Shown here piece by piece: positions 22,480-34,564 of a DNA stretch of 64,000 bases. The stretch spans positions 744,001 through 808,000 of the forward strand of contig JACCLO010000011.1 of the NCBI GenBank assembly GCA_029448655.1, in the 5' to 3' direction. This DNA comes from Wolfiporia cocos (Eukaryota; Basidiomycota; Agaricomycetes; Polyporales; Phaeolaceae). The notes beneath the pieces are model-generated. The model was not told the origin of the DNA. It saw only the letters and a list, made by a program, of their open reading frames with translations, and searched no databases. The first letter of the stretch is position 1. Each line of letters starts with the position of its first letter. A program made the position numbers and the translations under genes.

Positions 22480-24070
22480 GCAAACTGCGGCCTGCCATGC
22501 TTGTGCTACTCAGGTCCTGTCGCATGCGTACTGGGCTATGACAAGGAGAGCGATAACGGTAGATACACATAGTTGACAGGCCCCGCATGTGCAATGCTGT
22601 TCTCATATCCAGGTACGGTGCTCTTGCACCTGTCACAACCTTAGGTGACGTCCCCTGTAATACCAATATATATGGCAATCTGTAACAACCAGTCACTACA
22701 ACCTCCTGCTGAGATATAGGCCTATTTCAACAGGGACAGCTCAAGGCTTCCTATTGGCTGCTGGTATTATCCGGAGTAGCTTAGACCCCGAACACTTTGT
22801 GTTATGTCAGCAAATTGAATACAGAAAGCAAGATATTAGTGTTTATTCAGGCCACAGCACATCTGGAGCTGCTTCTTATGAAGTTTTAGATGTACATAGA
22901 TTGTCTGTGAGGCCCAGGAATCGCTAGCTTGCCTCACAGAGAAACAAAAGCTAGAGGACCACGCTACTCAAATAGGGCGCTTGTGGAACTAGGCGCGCAT
23001 CTACAGTGCTTACTTGTTCGCATGTTCGGCAAGTGCCTGCGCACGAGCCACTGTGCAGGGCGTGTTGTGTAATGGGTAGCCCAATAACACGCCACAGAGC
23101 TGCTGGTTCTGGATGCCTGCGGTCCGTGCACAAAAGGGGCAGCAAGGATCGCAGAGGGCGAGGATAGGAGACTGCGGCACTCTGCGTACACCAGACATTG
23201 GTGCGTACTAGACTACCAAAAGGGCAATGTAATAATACTATCACTTCTACGTTGCGCATCACTTTGCAGTCTTTTGATATTGTATATTGTGCTGACTCTA
23301 GAGCTATTTGTCCAGGTTCGCCAAAATCCGCCTATACTGCTCACTCACTGTCAAGTCGTAGCCGGCGAGTCAAGCACTTATTCTATCCGAGGAAACCAAG
23401 AGTCATAGTGAATGCAGCGCTACTAGCGCTCGGGTAGCACCGACTCAACAATGTATCACACTCTATGATCTGTTATAATGATTCATTGCTGTCTTAGCGG
23501 TAGTAACAATAATTCATGGGTAGAGGGACATACCGTATAACAAGGGAGCCTATCTCAATAATCGCAGCGCACGTGGTCATAAGTGTCCCGGGTCGTTCCG
23601 CCACCGCGACCAAACAATTGGGCGTTTATCAGCAGAGCCGTCCCTGTTGCAATAATAAGCGCGCGTGACATGAGCCCTAGTCTAGGGGTTGGTTGCCGTC
23701 GCCTAAGGTCGTGACAGTACAGTACGTCGGCTGCCTGCAAACACTACAAGAGGGGGAACAGCGCGGTGCGATGTCCTGCAGGCTTGCGTGTCGATTCTGG
23801 AGGCTTGCGATTGACCACCCCGGCCGCCGAGCGATCACTCGAAGATATGACCGGATGACACGCGCGTCACGGTATTGATCGGCATCGATCACTCATCAAT
23901 TTGGTATTCGGGGAAGCGCCGAGACTTGATTGCAGTCAACTTCACCTTGCGTTACACGCCATTTGAACTAAGTGTGCTTTATGTTATAACTGGCATCCGC
24001 GGTGCAATGTATGTGTCTGACCGATATATAGGAACTTAACAATCGACGCCAATACCGTCCAGATCCAGGC
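22480..24070. repeat. Upstream part of the F-box segmental duplication, with an insertion
   Basis: Blocks at 22490-22620 (CTGTCGCATGCGTACTGGGC) and 23740-24060 (GAACAGCGCGGTGCGATGTC, GAAGCGCCGAGACTTGATTG) recur at 27010-27480 upstream of the second F-box gene. The roughly 1.1 kb in between (22620-23740) has no counterpart there and is probably an insertion. Overlapping minus-strand frames at 22951-23262 have no recognised domain. Confidence 0.5.
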
Positions 24071-24074
24071 CACA

Positions 24075-26542
24075 ATGACAAAGGGAAAACTTGATCGACA
24101 CGTTCAGAAGACCGACACAAAAGATGGGAGAAGACGATCTACCACTGCTAGAGGTCGTAGGAAGACTGCGCCTGCGAAGAGAATGGGCAAATGCAAGCCG
24201 TGCTTCCTCCCACAAATGCCGTTGGACATCTTGCATTTAGTGAGCCATAAGATGCTGGGACTCGATTCTGTTATCGATATCATTCTGGTCCAGATATTCG
24301 GCTTGCTTAGTCCACGAGAATTGCTAAGCCTCGCACGGACGAACCGAGGATTCCGTCAGACGCTTCTGGCAGACAACGCAAGACCAATCTGGAAGTCGGC
24401 GCGTACGCGTTGGCCAGGCGGTTCCCCAGACTGCCCGCCAGACGTCTCCGAAGCACGTTGGGCCCACCTGCTCTTCGGTGACACGAAATGCGACGTGAGT
24501 GGCGATTATAAATGGCTTTCCGCCAATAACACAAGTTGCGACGCGATCGGCGTCTAGATGAGAAGGTGCAAGTCTCAGGACGTCCCCGTCAACTTCACAT
24601 TGCGTCGGAGAGTCTGCGAGGCTTGTATGGTAAAGCAGTGCGTCGGCTCTATGAGATCACTGTCGGAGCTGTTAAACGATTGTATGATCTTACAGCTTGA
24701 TTGTTGACCGGAAATTCGTGAAAACCTTTCCCGATTACGACAAGTCGATTTTGGAGCTTATACCATCCGGGAACGGTGAGTGGCAGACTATTGGCTTGCA
24801 TACACTCTTACGACGTCGACGCGTGTTAGCCGGATGTCGGTCGCGATTTTGGGAACGCAAGAAGTGTCAATATTATTGGGATGGCGACATTCACAACATG
24901 TCCAAGCAAGTTGACACATATTTGGAGGATATCCGGCTGGGCAAGGCAGAAGCAGTAGATGCGTTCTCATCCTTCAAGTCGGCACGCGTTGCACACGTCG
25001 AGTATGTGAATGAGGTAGAGTCCTTCGTCTGCTTCGCGATCAGCATCCATCCTCAATGAATTACGACTTAGCATGCGCAGGTGTGCTTGGAGTGGGAAGA
25101 AGAACAGGAACGTCTTCGGAAAGCTGAAGAACGTTTCCGTAGGGAGCAGTCACGCCTGCGCATCCAAGCACGCCAGGATAAGTGCGTGATACCTTAATGT
25201 GGGATACGTATCCTCTGCAGCGTGCTCAATTTGACGTTCAGAATTTACAACCGCTTCGAAGAGCTCGGCTATGAACGGCGAGACATCGATTATCTGTACG
25301 GGGACGTGTTGCGCGTCGATGCTGAGTTGACGGAAGACGGTCCGCTTCCACCTTAACGTCTTCACCGTGGCTTCTAGTTGATCTATACTATACCAGATTG
25401 GCGTGAGGCTCGTGCAACGCTGGAACCGATGATCATGAATCGTCGGACAATACGGCTCAAGCGTGAGCGTGAGGAGCTTATCGAGAGGAGAAAACGCGTC
25501 GTAAACGGGGTGTGCACTACTTTCAAGAAATCGCTCCCTCCGTTGCAGTGGCCCACGTTCCCTCCCTTCAACGAGCTATACGAACTGGAGGGATTTTCGG
25601 TGCTGATCAATGATCCCTCCTCGGATGAACTGGAGCCTCAACGTTGTGCCCATGTGTTGGAGACTTTGTCCCCATTCATAGCTGCAAGACGTGACGACAT
25701 TCGGACTATCCTTCTTGAGAAGCTGCCTGCCAAGCTCGTCGTGCAGGCCGGTAGCGTCAGTACGGACACGATATCCGATCCGCTTTCTTTGGCAACAACC
25801 ATATTCCAGCACTCAGTACCCAGCTGGCGCGGCTATCTCGAGAACTCCCTGATGTTATACACGTTGGGCGATGTCTTGGCTTATCTGTCGGATCATACTA
25901 TTGGCTACACACGTTTAATGCAAGACATCTCATTCAGTCAGGCTGGCCACGATGCTGTGGTTTCGCTGTTGACCTTACTCGGCCTGGACGTGCACACCAC
26001 TACTCCGGGCGAGTTGAACAAATTAGACGCACGCTTTATCTGCATGCGCTGTCTCGTGAGAATCAGGGAAATCGGATGTCGATGGGGCAAGTACGCAATG
26101 AATTGGAAGCAATGTGTACGTCGTTCTGGTTCTGGGCATCTGTTCTTCTCCATCTGAACCTCTCCTTGCAGGTTCGGCATCATATGTATTACAGCACCAG
26201 GGGAACAGTCGATCATTCGATGCCGGAATGGATGTTGCTTGACGCGAACAATATCAGAGAGCTCAACGTACAGAACAGTCCAATATCTGCTTTTGATCTC
26301 AGACGCGACTGGAGTTGCGCGCACTGTTTAAGCCATTTTTATATAATGGTGGATCGACCAGATGTTGTCACTCATGTCCAAAAGGCGTAAGCAATCACCG
26401 CTTGATCTATTTGTGTTACTCTCAGCTTGACATCCCACTTAGACACAATGTTCCCAAACCAGAAGAAGGCGTCGATTTCTTCAATTCAAAGCCGCACAGG
26501 CTCCCGTCAAGTGATCTTGCTGTGTTTGTACTGGGTACATAA
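24075..26542 (+). CDS. F-box protein, basidiomycete type (copy 1), multi-exon
   Basis: Probable substrate-recruiting subunit of an SCF ubiquitin ligase. After a basic N-terminus (about 45 residues), the F-box reads PLDILHL, a GT/AG intron (about 24239-24293), then IFGLLSPRELLSLARTNRGF. CPPDVSEARWAHLLFG and a CxxxxC...CxxC segment spanning an intron (24493-24554; TKC then MRRC...CEAC) follow. The next exons encode a charged helix (VCLEWEEEQERLRKAEERF) and a long exon at about 25398-26100. The tail, DWSCAHCLSHF then HNVPKPEEGVDFF, matches the usual end of this fungal family. Several introns were inferred from stops and the copy at 27769. The stop is TAA at 26540-26542. No frame-destroying change is obvious, but exon joins are approximate. 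Targets unknown. Confidence 0.7.
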
Positions 26543-26999
26543 ACGAGCTCATTCGACGAGGGCTGCCGTGGAGACGTCGCAAGTTGCACCACACGCTCAC
26601 ATAGGAGGTTGGTTATGTCAAGAGCATTTCACAGTAAGATTCAAGACACTCAGGTGACTTTCTGAATCCTTCTGGTCCTGCAATCGCCATCTCCCCCTCG
26701 ACTTCATTCATCCACTTGTGTTTACAGCTTCGACATCTCTGTCTCTTTCCCCTCCCACTCGTGTAGTTGTGGTCCCAGTATCCATTTGATTGGTAACCTG
26801 CTTCACGTCCATCCTTTCATATTTTCAATCACAGAGTACCATCGCTAGGCTATTTTATGAGCAAATTCAGCTTTCAGAGTACATCATAGGGCCGCTGAAT
26901 TAGCCGCAAATAAGTGTCTGGTCCTAGCAAAGCTGCATCCCATGACAACGACTACGACATCGCTTAGAGGTTTCCGGCAGACCCGCCAGCACCGGTCGA

Positions 27000-27768
27000 A
27001 CTGCCAGTCTCGTGCCCTCAGGTTCTGTCGCATGCATACTGAGCTATCGGCCACGGCGGCGTTAAAAACTCCGCATGACTAGCAACTCCCGCATGTGAAA
27101 TGCTGCTGTTGTCACATCCTGATGCATACCATGGTGCTCTCGCACTCGATGTTGAAGCTGAAGCGCTGAAGCGGTACATCGGCTGCGTAGCGCTCATGCC
27201 GTCTGCAAACCTCCACCCAATACAGGCGGGAGAACAGCGCGGTGCAATGTCCTGCAGGCTGCGTGTCGGTTCTCGAGGATTGCGATTGACCACTCCAGCC
27301 GCCTTGCGACCACGCGAACTTGATACGACCGCTCACCTCGTTGCGTATTCGTGTGGCGCATATTGATCGATATCGATTATTCATCAGTTTTGGTCTTTAG
27401 AGGAAGCGCCGAGACTTGATTGTAGTTGTAGCTAACAACTTCAGCCGTGCATTACGCGCCATTTGATCTAAATCTACTTTTCGTTATAGCTGGCATCAAC
27501 GGTGTAAGCATCCGTTGTCTCATTCTGCTGACAGCGAACGTCACAGCTGCTGAGGTTCGTGGTCGCAGTGCGTAAGCACCCCTATAATCCTACTGGATGA
27601 GACGACTAAAGTTGGCTCCCACAGTGTACGCGTCTAGCCGCTATACACACCGATGCTTAGGATTAATTGTTTAGGAAACGCACTTGGCATACGCTGTGTA
27701 CTGTATGTGTCTGACCGAGATATAAGAAAATAACGGTCGACGCCAATACCGCCCAGATCCAGGCCACA
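27000..27768. repeat. Duplicated upstream region of the second F-box gene
   Basis: Counterpart of parts of 22490-24070. It includes the shared block around GGAAGCGCCGAGACTTGATT and the leader block GACCGAGATATAAGAAAATA just before the ATG, so the promoter was duplicated with the gene. The short frames inside are not supported as genes. Between 26543 and 27000 I see no gene. Confidence 0.55.
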
Positions 27769-30241
27769 ATGACAGGAAAACTTGATCGACACGTTCAGAA
27801 GACCGACACAAAAGATGGGAGAAGACGATCTACCACTGCCAGAGGTCGCAGGAAGACTGCGCCTGCGAAGAGAATGCGCAAATCCAAGCCGTGCTTCCTC
27901 CCACAAATGCCGTTGGACATCTTGCATTTAGTGAGACATAAGATGCCGTGACTCAGATTTATTTCAGATACGATCATGCTCTAGATATTCGGATTTCTTG
28001 GCCCACGCGAACTGCTCAGCATTGCAAGGACGAACCGAGGATTCCGTCAGACGCTTCTGGCAGACAACGCAAGACCAATCTGGAAATCTGCGCGTATGCG
28101 CTGGTCAGGCGGTTCTCCAGACTGCCCGCCAGACTTCCCCGAAGCACGTTGGGCCTATTTGCTTTTCGGTGACACGAAATGCGACGTGAGTGGCGATTAT
28201 AAATGGCTGCCTGTCAATAACACAAGTTGCGACGTGATCGGCGTCTAGATGAGAAGGTGCAGGTCTAAGGACGTCCCCATCAACTTCAAGTTGCGTCGGA
28301 GAGTCTGCGAGGCTTGTATGACAAAGCAGTGCGTCGGCTCTATGAACCCACCGTCGGACCTGAAAAATCATTGAATGATCATACAGCTTGATTGTTGATC
28401 GAAAATTCGTGAAAACCTTTCCCGATTACGACAAGTCGATTCTGGAGCTTATACCATCCGGGAACTGTGAGTAGCAGACTTTTGGCTTGTCGGTACTCTT
28501 ACGACGCCGACGCGTGTTAGCTGGGTGTAGGTCGCGATTTTGGGAACGCAAGAAGTGTCAATATTATTGGGATGGCGACATTCACAACATGTCCAAGCAA
28601 GTTGACACATATTTGGAGGATATCCGGCTGGGCAAGGCAGAAGCAGTAGATGCGTTCACATCCTTCAAGTCGGCACGCGTTGCACACGTCGAGTATGTGA
28701 ATGAGGTAGAGCCCTTCGTCTGCTTCGCGATCGGCATTCCTTCTCAATGAATTACGACTTAGCATGCGCAGGTGTGCTTGGAGTGGGAAGAAGAACAGGA
28801 ACGCCTTCGGAAAGCTGAAGAACGTCTCTGTAATGAGCAGGCCCTCTTGCGCATACAAGCACGCCGGTACAAGTGCGTTATGCCTTAATGTGGGATACGT
28901 AGTTTCTGCAGCATGCTCAATTTGACGTTCAGAATTTTAAATCGCTTTGAAGAGCTCGGCTATGAACGGCAAGACCTCGATTACCTGGGCGGGGACATGT
29001 TGCGCGTCGACGCTGAGTTGACTGAAGGCGGTCCGCTTCACTCATCATCTCTGCCGTGGCTCCTAGTTGATTCAGATTATACCAGATTGGCATGAGGCCC
29101 GTGCAACGCTTGAGCCGATGATCATATTTTGGCGGACAAAACGGCTGGAGCGTGTGCGCGACGAACTTCTCGAGAGGAGGAGGCACGTTATAGCCAAAGT
29201 GTGCACTGCTTTCAAGAAAACGCTCCCTCCGCTGCAATGGCCCATATTCCCACCCCTTTGTGAGCTATACGAATTGGAGGGATTTCATGTGCTAATCAAT
29301 GATCCCTCCCCGGATAAACTGGAGCCTCAACGTTGTGCCCATGTGCTGGAGGCTTTGCCATCTTTCATAGCTGCAAGACGTGATGACATCCGGAATATGC
29401 TCCTTGAGAAGCTGCCTGCCAACCTTGTCGGGCAGACGTCTAGCGCCTGTACGGACGCGATGTCCGATCCACTTTCCTTGGCTACAGCCACATTCCAGCC
29501 CTCAGCACCCAGCTGGGCCAGAGATTCCAGCTTGATATTATACACATTGAGCGATGTCTTGGCTTATCTGTCGGACCCGTCGCGTTGGGAATACTTACTT
29601 GGCCACCCACGTATCGTGCAAGATATGTCTTTCAGTGAAGCTGGCAATGATGCTGTCGTCTCGCTGTTGACCGTGCTCGGCCTGGACGCGCGCACAACCA
29701 CTCCGGGCGAGCTGGACAAACTAGACGCGCGGTTCATCTGCGTGCGCTGTCCCGCGAATGTCAACGAACTCGGAAGCAAATACCAGTACGCAATGAACTG
29801 GCACCAATGTGTAAGTCGGTCTGGGCATCTGTTCTTCTTCGCCTGAAGCCCTCCTTGCAGGTCCTGCATCATATGCTTTACAAGAGAACAGCCGATCATG
29901 CGGTGCCGAAATGGATGCTGCTCGACGCGCACAATACCAGACTGGTCAAGATGCAGAACAGTGCACTGTCTGATCTCGACCTCGGATGCGACTGGAGCTG
30001 CGTGCGCTGTTCCTGCCATTTTGAGAAGACGGCGCACCGACCGGCCGTCGTCGCTCATGTTCAACAGACGTAAGCGACGCCCGCTCACCCTGTTCGCGTC
30101 GCCTCCAGCGTGACATTTTCCTGCAGACACGGTGTTCCAGAACCAGAAGAAGGCGTCGATTTCTTCAATGCGAAGCCGCACAAGCACCAGTTCCATGATC
30201 CCGCCGTGTTTACGATGAATCTGCAAGCGGAATCGTCGTAG
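27769..30241 (+). CDS. F-box protein, tandem paralogue (copy 2), multi-exon
   Basis: Direct duplicate of the gene at 24075-26542, 3.7 kb downstream on the same strand, with the same introns. It starts MTGKLDRHVQKTDTK; the F-box continues as IFGFLGPRELLSIARTNRGF after an intron ending near 27978. CPPDFPEARWAYLLFG, the CEACM segment, EEQERLRKAEERLCNEQ, and a long exon (about 29080-29810) with PPLQWPIFPPLCELYELEGF follow. The C-terminal DWSCVRCSCHFEK and HGVPEPEEGVDFF segments are kept. It ends with a different tail, NLQAESS, and TAG at 30239-30241. Exon identity varies: the middle exon near 28550-28700 is almost unchanged between copies while the last long exon is diverged, which suggests gene conversion (inference). 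Confidence 0.7.
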
Positions 30242-30536
30242 CCACCATCGGATGATCTCACGAGGGCTGCCGTGGGTAAACCAGACGTTGCACCGCACGC
30301 TCGCCGAAGAGGTTGGTCATGTCAAGAGAAGCTCAGAATATGATTCAAGACACTCCGGTAACTTCCTGGACCCTTCCGGTCTCGCCATCATCATGTGGCT
30401 CTTGCCCCTTCCTCTCGTGTATTCGTGTCCGTGGCCCCAGACTCTACACTTTGATTGGCAGCCAGCTTTGTACACATCATGACAATCACAGAATGCCACG
30501 TTCAATTAGCTGATGAGCAAATTCAGCTTTCAGAAT

Positions 30537-30842
30537 TCAGGGCGGAACACGAGATGAAACTGTCACGCGTCCCACACAGAGCAACGTGCCGTTTGTGACG
30601 TCTCCGAAGTCGAACGAAGCTTTGGGCGAACAATTGTCGAAACGAATCTGTCCATCTGAAGTCCAGATTACATCCACACCGTCATCGAACGTGTTGCTGC
30701 CTCGATGAAGACATCGTCTACGGATGCTGGAAGTCACACCGTGCTTTGGGTCCAGATATTCTGTCCTGATCGATTGAGGGCGGCTCGAGCAGTACAGGCA
30801 GCGATCTGCTACACGGTCAACACGGACGTCAAATCGGCACAT
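30537..30842 (-). other. Short minus-strand ORF between F-box 2 and the reductase, unrecognised
   Basis: A 101-codon frame with SFDFGDVTNGTLLCVGRVTV near its end. No domain recognised. A short FDFGD-containing frame also occurs on the minus strand near 42400, which may be chance or a dispersed fragment. Without transcript data I would not call it a gene. Confidence 0.2.
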
Positions 30843-30966
30843 ACGGGAGCAATCGTCTACGAGCCACGCCTAGAAATACACAACACACCACACCACCACC
30901 TGCGAATTTTCGGTTCTCGGGTGCGCAGCACGATCGTCGGCCACGCGCGCAGCGCGGGAGCGCGGC

Positions 30967-32556
30967 TCACTGCGGGTAGTCGTCGAACACGTCAAAGTCG
31001 AGGCCCCAGTTCTTGGACGGGTTCACGACGCGCTGCGGGGGGTGCGCCGCCGCCGCCTTCTCGAGCTGCTCAAACAGGTCGTCGGGCAGCGCGTGCACTG
31101 CGAACGCTCAGCACATGATCGCGACGCAAACGCAAACGCAAACGCAAACGCAAACGCAGACTCACCCTGGAAGTTCTCGACCACGCGCGAGGGTGTGACG
31201 CTCTTCGGGAGGACGATCGTCTATACGCGCCGTCAGCACGCTCCGCCTTTCCAACGGCGCGGACCGAGTGAGTACTCACCCCGCGCTGCACGTGCCACGA
31301 GATGACCGCCTGCGCGGGCGTGATGCCGAGCTGCTTCGCGATCGCCTGCACCGCGGGCACGGCGAGCGTGTCCTTGACCTGCCTGCTGCTCCCGAGCGGC
31401 GAGTACGCCTCGAGGCGCAGGCCGTGCGCCGCGGACCACGCGAGCAGCTCCGGCTGCGGGTTCCAGAAGTTGAGCTCGACCTGGTTCACCGCGGGCTGCA
31501 CCTTGAGCGGGTTCGCCGTCAGGTTCTCGATCCTGCAAAGGGGGGAGGTTCAGCGGACGTGTGCGAGGTGGGGCGGCGGGCTCACCGCTGGATGTTGAAG
31601 CTGCGGGCACGGGTCAGTGGTCAGTAGTCAGTGTGCGGGCGCGGGCGGGCGTGTGTGTGGACGCACTTGCTGATGCCGATGTTCCGGATCTTGCCCTTCT
31701 CGACGAGCTCCTCGAGCTTTTGCCACGTCGGGTACGGGTTCGCGGTGAGCGCCTCGTCGAGCGTGCTCGTGCCCTTCTTGAACGCGATGGGCCTGCACGA
31801 GCGAACGCTCAGCCAAGATAGCGTAGTTTGAAGAGAACGCACCAGTGAATGAGATAGAGGTCGAGGTAGTCCGTCTGCAGGCTGCTCAGCGTCTCGTCCA
31901 GGGCGGGCTCGATGTCCTCCGGGGCGTGGAACGTGTTCCACAGCTGGGATCCGCGTGAGTCGCACCTCCGCAACGGCCGAGCGCGCACGCACCTTGGACG
32001 TGAGCCAGAGCTCCTCGCGGGGGACCCCGCTCTCCTTCAGCGCCTGGCCGACCTCCGCCTCGTTCTAATCGACACAAGCCGTCAACCTGCGTGCGTTCTG
32101 GTTCAGAGCAGCGGGCCGCGCACCCTGTAGATCCAGGCGCCGTCGATGTGCCTGTACCCGGCGTTCAGCGCCGTCTTCACGGCGGACCCGACCTCGCCCG
32201 GCGCCGCCTGCCACACACCTGCGTCGGATGAGCTCTCAATGGCCAGTGAGAATGACGGATACCGAGCCCGTACCGAGCGCGACGGCGGGGATCTTGTCGC
32301 CCGACGGGAGCGTGTAGTGCGTGGGCAGCGAGGACAGGTTGCGCGCGCCGCTGTGGCAGGGGCCCGCAGCGGGCACGCGCAGCTTCGTGCTCGTGCGCGC
32401 GAGGAGGCGTGCGCCGGCGAAGAGGATGGCCATGGCGAGTGCGATGCGGGCGAGGTGGCGCAGGACGGTCTTTCGTTGCGCGGGCTTGGGCAGCGGGGGC
32501 GTCGGCGCGAGCTGCTCCGGGTCGTGGGCAGATAAGGGCTTGTAGCCGGTGGGCAT
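30967..32556 (-). CDS. Aldo-keto reductase with N-terminal membrane anchor
   Basis: NAD(P)H-dependent carbonyl reductase of the AKR superfamily; physiological substrate unknown. The gene has about eight short introns. The start at 32556 gives a Pro-rich N-terminus ([15 protein letters not shown]), then a hydrophobic helix ([16 protein letters not shown], about residues 36-53). The AKR barrel begins at [15 protein letters not shown]. The catalytic tetrad is visible: Asp and Tyr in HIDGAWIY, Lys in TSKLW, His in [41 protein letters not shown] and [17 protein letters not shown] follow, as expected for the cofactor-binding side. The end is VFDDYPQ with TGA at 30967-30969. The signal-anchor helix is atypical, since most AKRs are soluble. 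The gene is markedly GC-rich compared with its surroundings. It is convergent with F-box copy 2. Confidence 0.85.
31125..31160 (+). repeat. GCAAAC hexamer microsatellite inside an intron
   Basis: About six copies of CGCAAA, read on the coding strand as GCGTTT repeats, immediately inside the 5' end of the last intron of the aldo-keto reductase gene. The splice donor GTGAGTCTGCG precedes it. Confidence 0.8.
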
Positions 32557-32819
32557 CGTCGTCGTCGGTGGGCGTGGTGGACGCGCGACGAGGTGTTTAT
32601 AAGCTGATGATGCAATGCCGAGGCCAGATTGGGATCCTCGCCCAGGACAATTGCAGGCGTTGCGGGATTCCGCGTCGTCCTGAGTTCCGTCTGGCCGATG
32701 TGCATGTATTGCAACCGCAACAAGCATCGACTGGCCTAACTACATGGTGACCATCCTAATATCGAAACTCTCCAGGATGACATCGAGCGTCTGTTCGCCA
32801 TTTTTGGTAATATACTGTC

Positions 32820-33920
32820 AATGGCGCTAGGTGTACGCTACCGGTTGAATGACGAAAACGTACTTCACGGAATGCGACTATCTCTGGTACACGTATGCAA
32901 CCCTACGCCTTCTCCACGTTGTTTGCACATAGTGCTTCTGACCCTCTTTCTTGAGATTTGAAGCATCTGTCGTTAGCAAGCAATTAATGAGCGATACGGA
33001 GCCAGAGAAAGCACCCTGGCTCTGGTGGACTATTTACGCTCACATTGTGATTGCCATCAGCACCTTATCGGACCGTCTGGTTTGTAGTAGAGCTGGTCCC
33101 TTTTGCAGTCCACTGCAACAGGGACAGCTCTGCCGATAAACGCCCAGTTGCAATCGGTCGCGGTGGTCTGATCGATACCAATGGCAAGTCTGCTTTCCAC
33201 TCGAGCTGAGACTACCATGGCGAACATCATCGCAATCAACGGTTAGATGCTGAGCCCGGTATTCTCTGTAAGTTGCGTGCAGAGTCATCCACAAGGTAGC
33301 AGCGACGAGACTCTTTAAACAGATCGGCAAAATGGTGGGACGTACGACCTTGAAGTGGGCGGGTGCTGGTACAGCCCCATTTGCACGGGGTGTTGGGTAG
33401 CGGGAAATCTCACCCCGCATGCGTCAAGAATGAGACACATTAACGAGATGACAATACTTCTCCAGGACCAGAGCTCCAAGCTGCGGCTAATCCTGCAGAG
33501 CTTACTGATCATCTTCGCGGATGGGTGATACAATCGTGCACTCCGCTCGAGAGCTTGTTTAAAACTCATGAATGCGGTACATGCAATAGAATGACGAACA
33601 CATCAGCACCGCTAGCATTACCACCATGGCACGACTCCGAGCCGTCTCCCTCGGTGGGTAGTCGTCAGACACCTCGAAGTGGAAGCCTCACCTCTTCGAT
33701 GGATCTATGTTTCATCGCGGAGACTGCGAGGTCACCGCCCCCACTAAACAGATCACCTGGCAGCGGGCACTCTGAGCAGGCTCGTCACGCCAGCTGTCCG
33801 ACAGGAGACATTTGTCTATCCTGCTATCCGCAGCGAAAGCTTATCCCGCTCCGGGCGTGCTCGCTGCTACCGATTATAATCCATGCGTTGAGGTCAGAGT
33901 CAGCATTATGGGTACACTTA
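32820..33920. repeat. Segmental duplication, copy 1 (pairs with 43220-44340)
   Basis: About 1.1 kb collinear with 43220-44340, including ATGCAACCCTACGCCTTCTC, AACAGGGACAGCTC, ATGGCAAGTCTGCTTT, GTAGTCGTCAGACACCTCGA and CACCTGGCAGCG words. Both copies keep partly open frames on both strands. A minus-strand frame with RSIVISLMCLILDAC (copy 1) and RSIIISLMCFVLDAC (copy 2) is similar in the two, suggesting a decayed coding exon, but I cannot name it. Confidence 0.6.
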
Positions 33921-34564
33921 CGTATTGATGATTGACATGCGGTTATCAAGAATTGGCGGCTGATTCCAGCGCCCAGCACGGTGTGAGGAACGGCAGGCAT
34001 TGTATGTTTCGGTATCAACAATATTGATCATCGCGTGCGGATGGGTTGGATGAGTGCCGGTGGATATGAAGGGGCGCTGCTCATCTGAATCCGCAAAACA
34101 CCCTAGACATTCGAATTCGTAAATGCGCCTTCCTCTGTGGATCGAGCAATCATGGACAGTAGGCCGGGGTTCGCCGAGAACTCTCCTACATGTGTCAACT
34201 TGCTGTCGATGGCATGCATCCAACGTGCCGAGAGCACGAGATTCACTGAGACGTTATAACGGTCCACCTGGAGATTAACTACTCTCTTCTGCCCACATAC
34301 ACGAGAAAGCCATCTCCTGAAGGTGATGTCGACCAGTTACAGCAAGGCGATGCAGTTAATTGCGTAGGCTGATTATTTGGTTATGTGCCGAGCCATCACG
34401 CTAATTCCTTACAGGGTGATGGGACTAACTGGTGAACCGAGAGGGCGCTGGATGGATTACTGATGGCTATTTTCAGTTCATCAATAAAGTGTGCGGCTCA
34501 AAGTTGCGCGAAGGAGTTAGTATGCATTCATGCACAGATAGGTGTAGATTGCGCGATGGGCCAT

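Noticed and set aside
31233..31627. Plus- and minus-strand Arg/Ala-rich ORFs over the reductase gene
   Set aside because: They are shadow frames of the GC-rich aldo-keto reductase exons, whose correct frame contains the catalytic tetrad.
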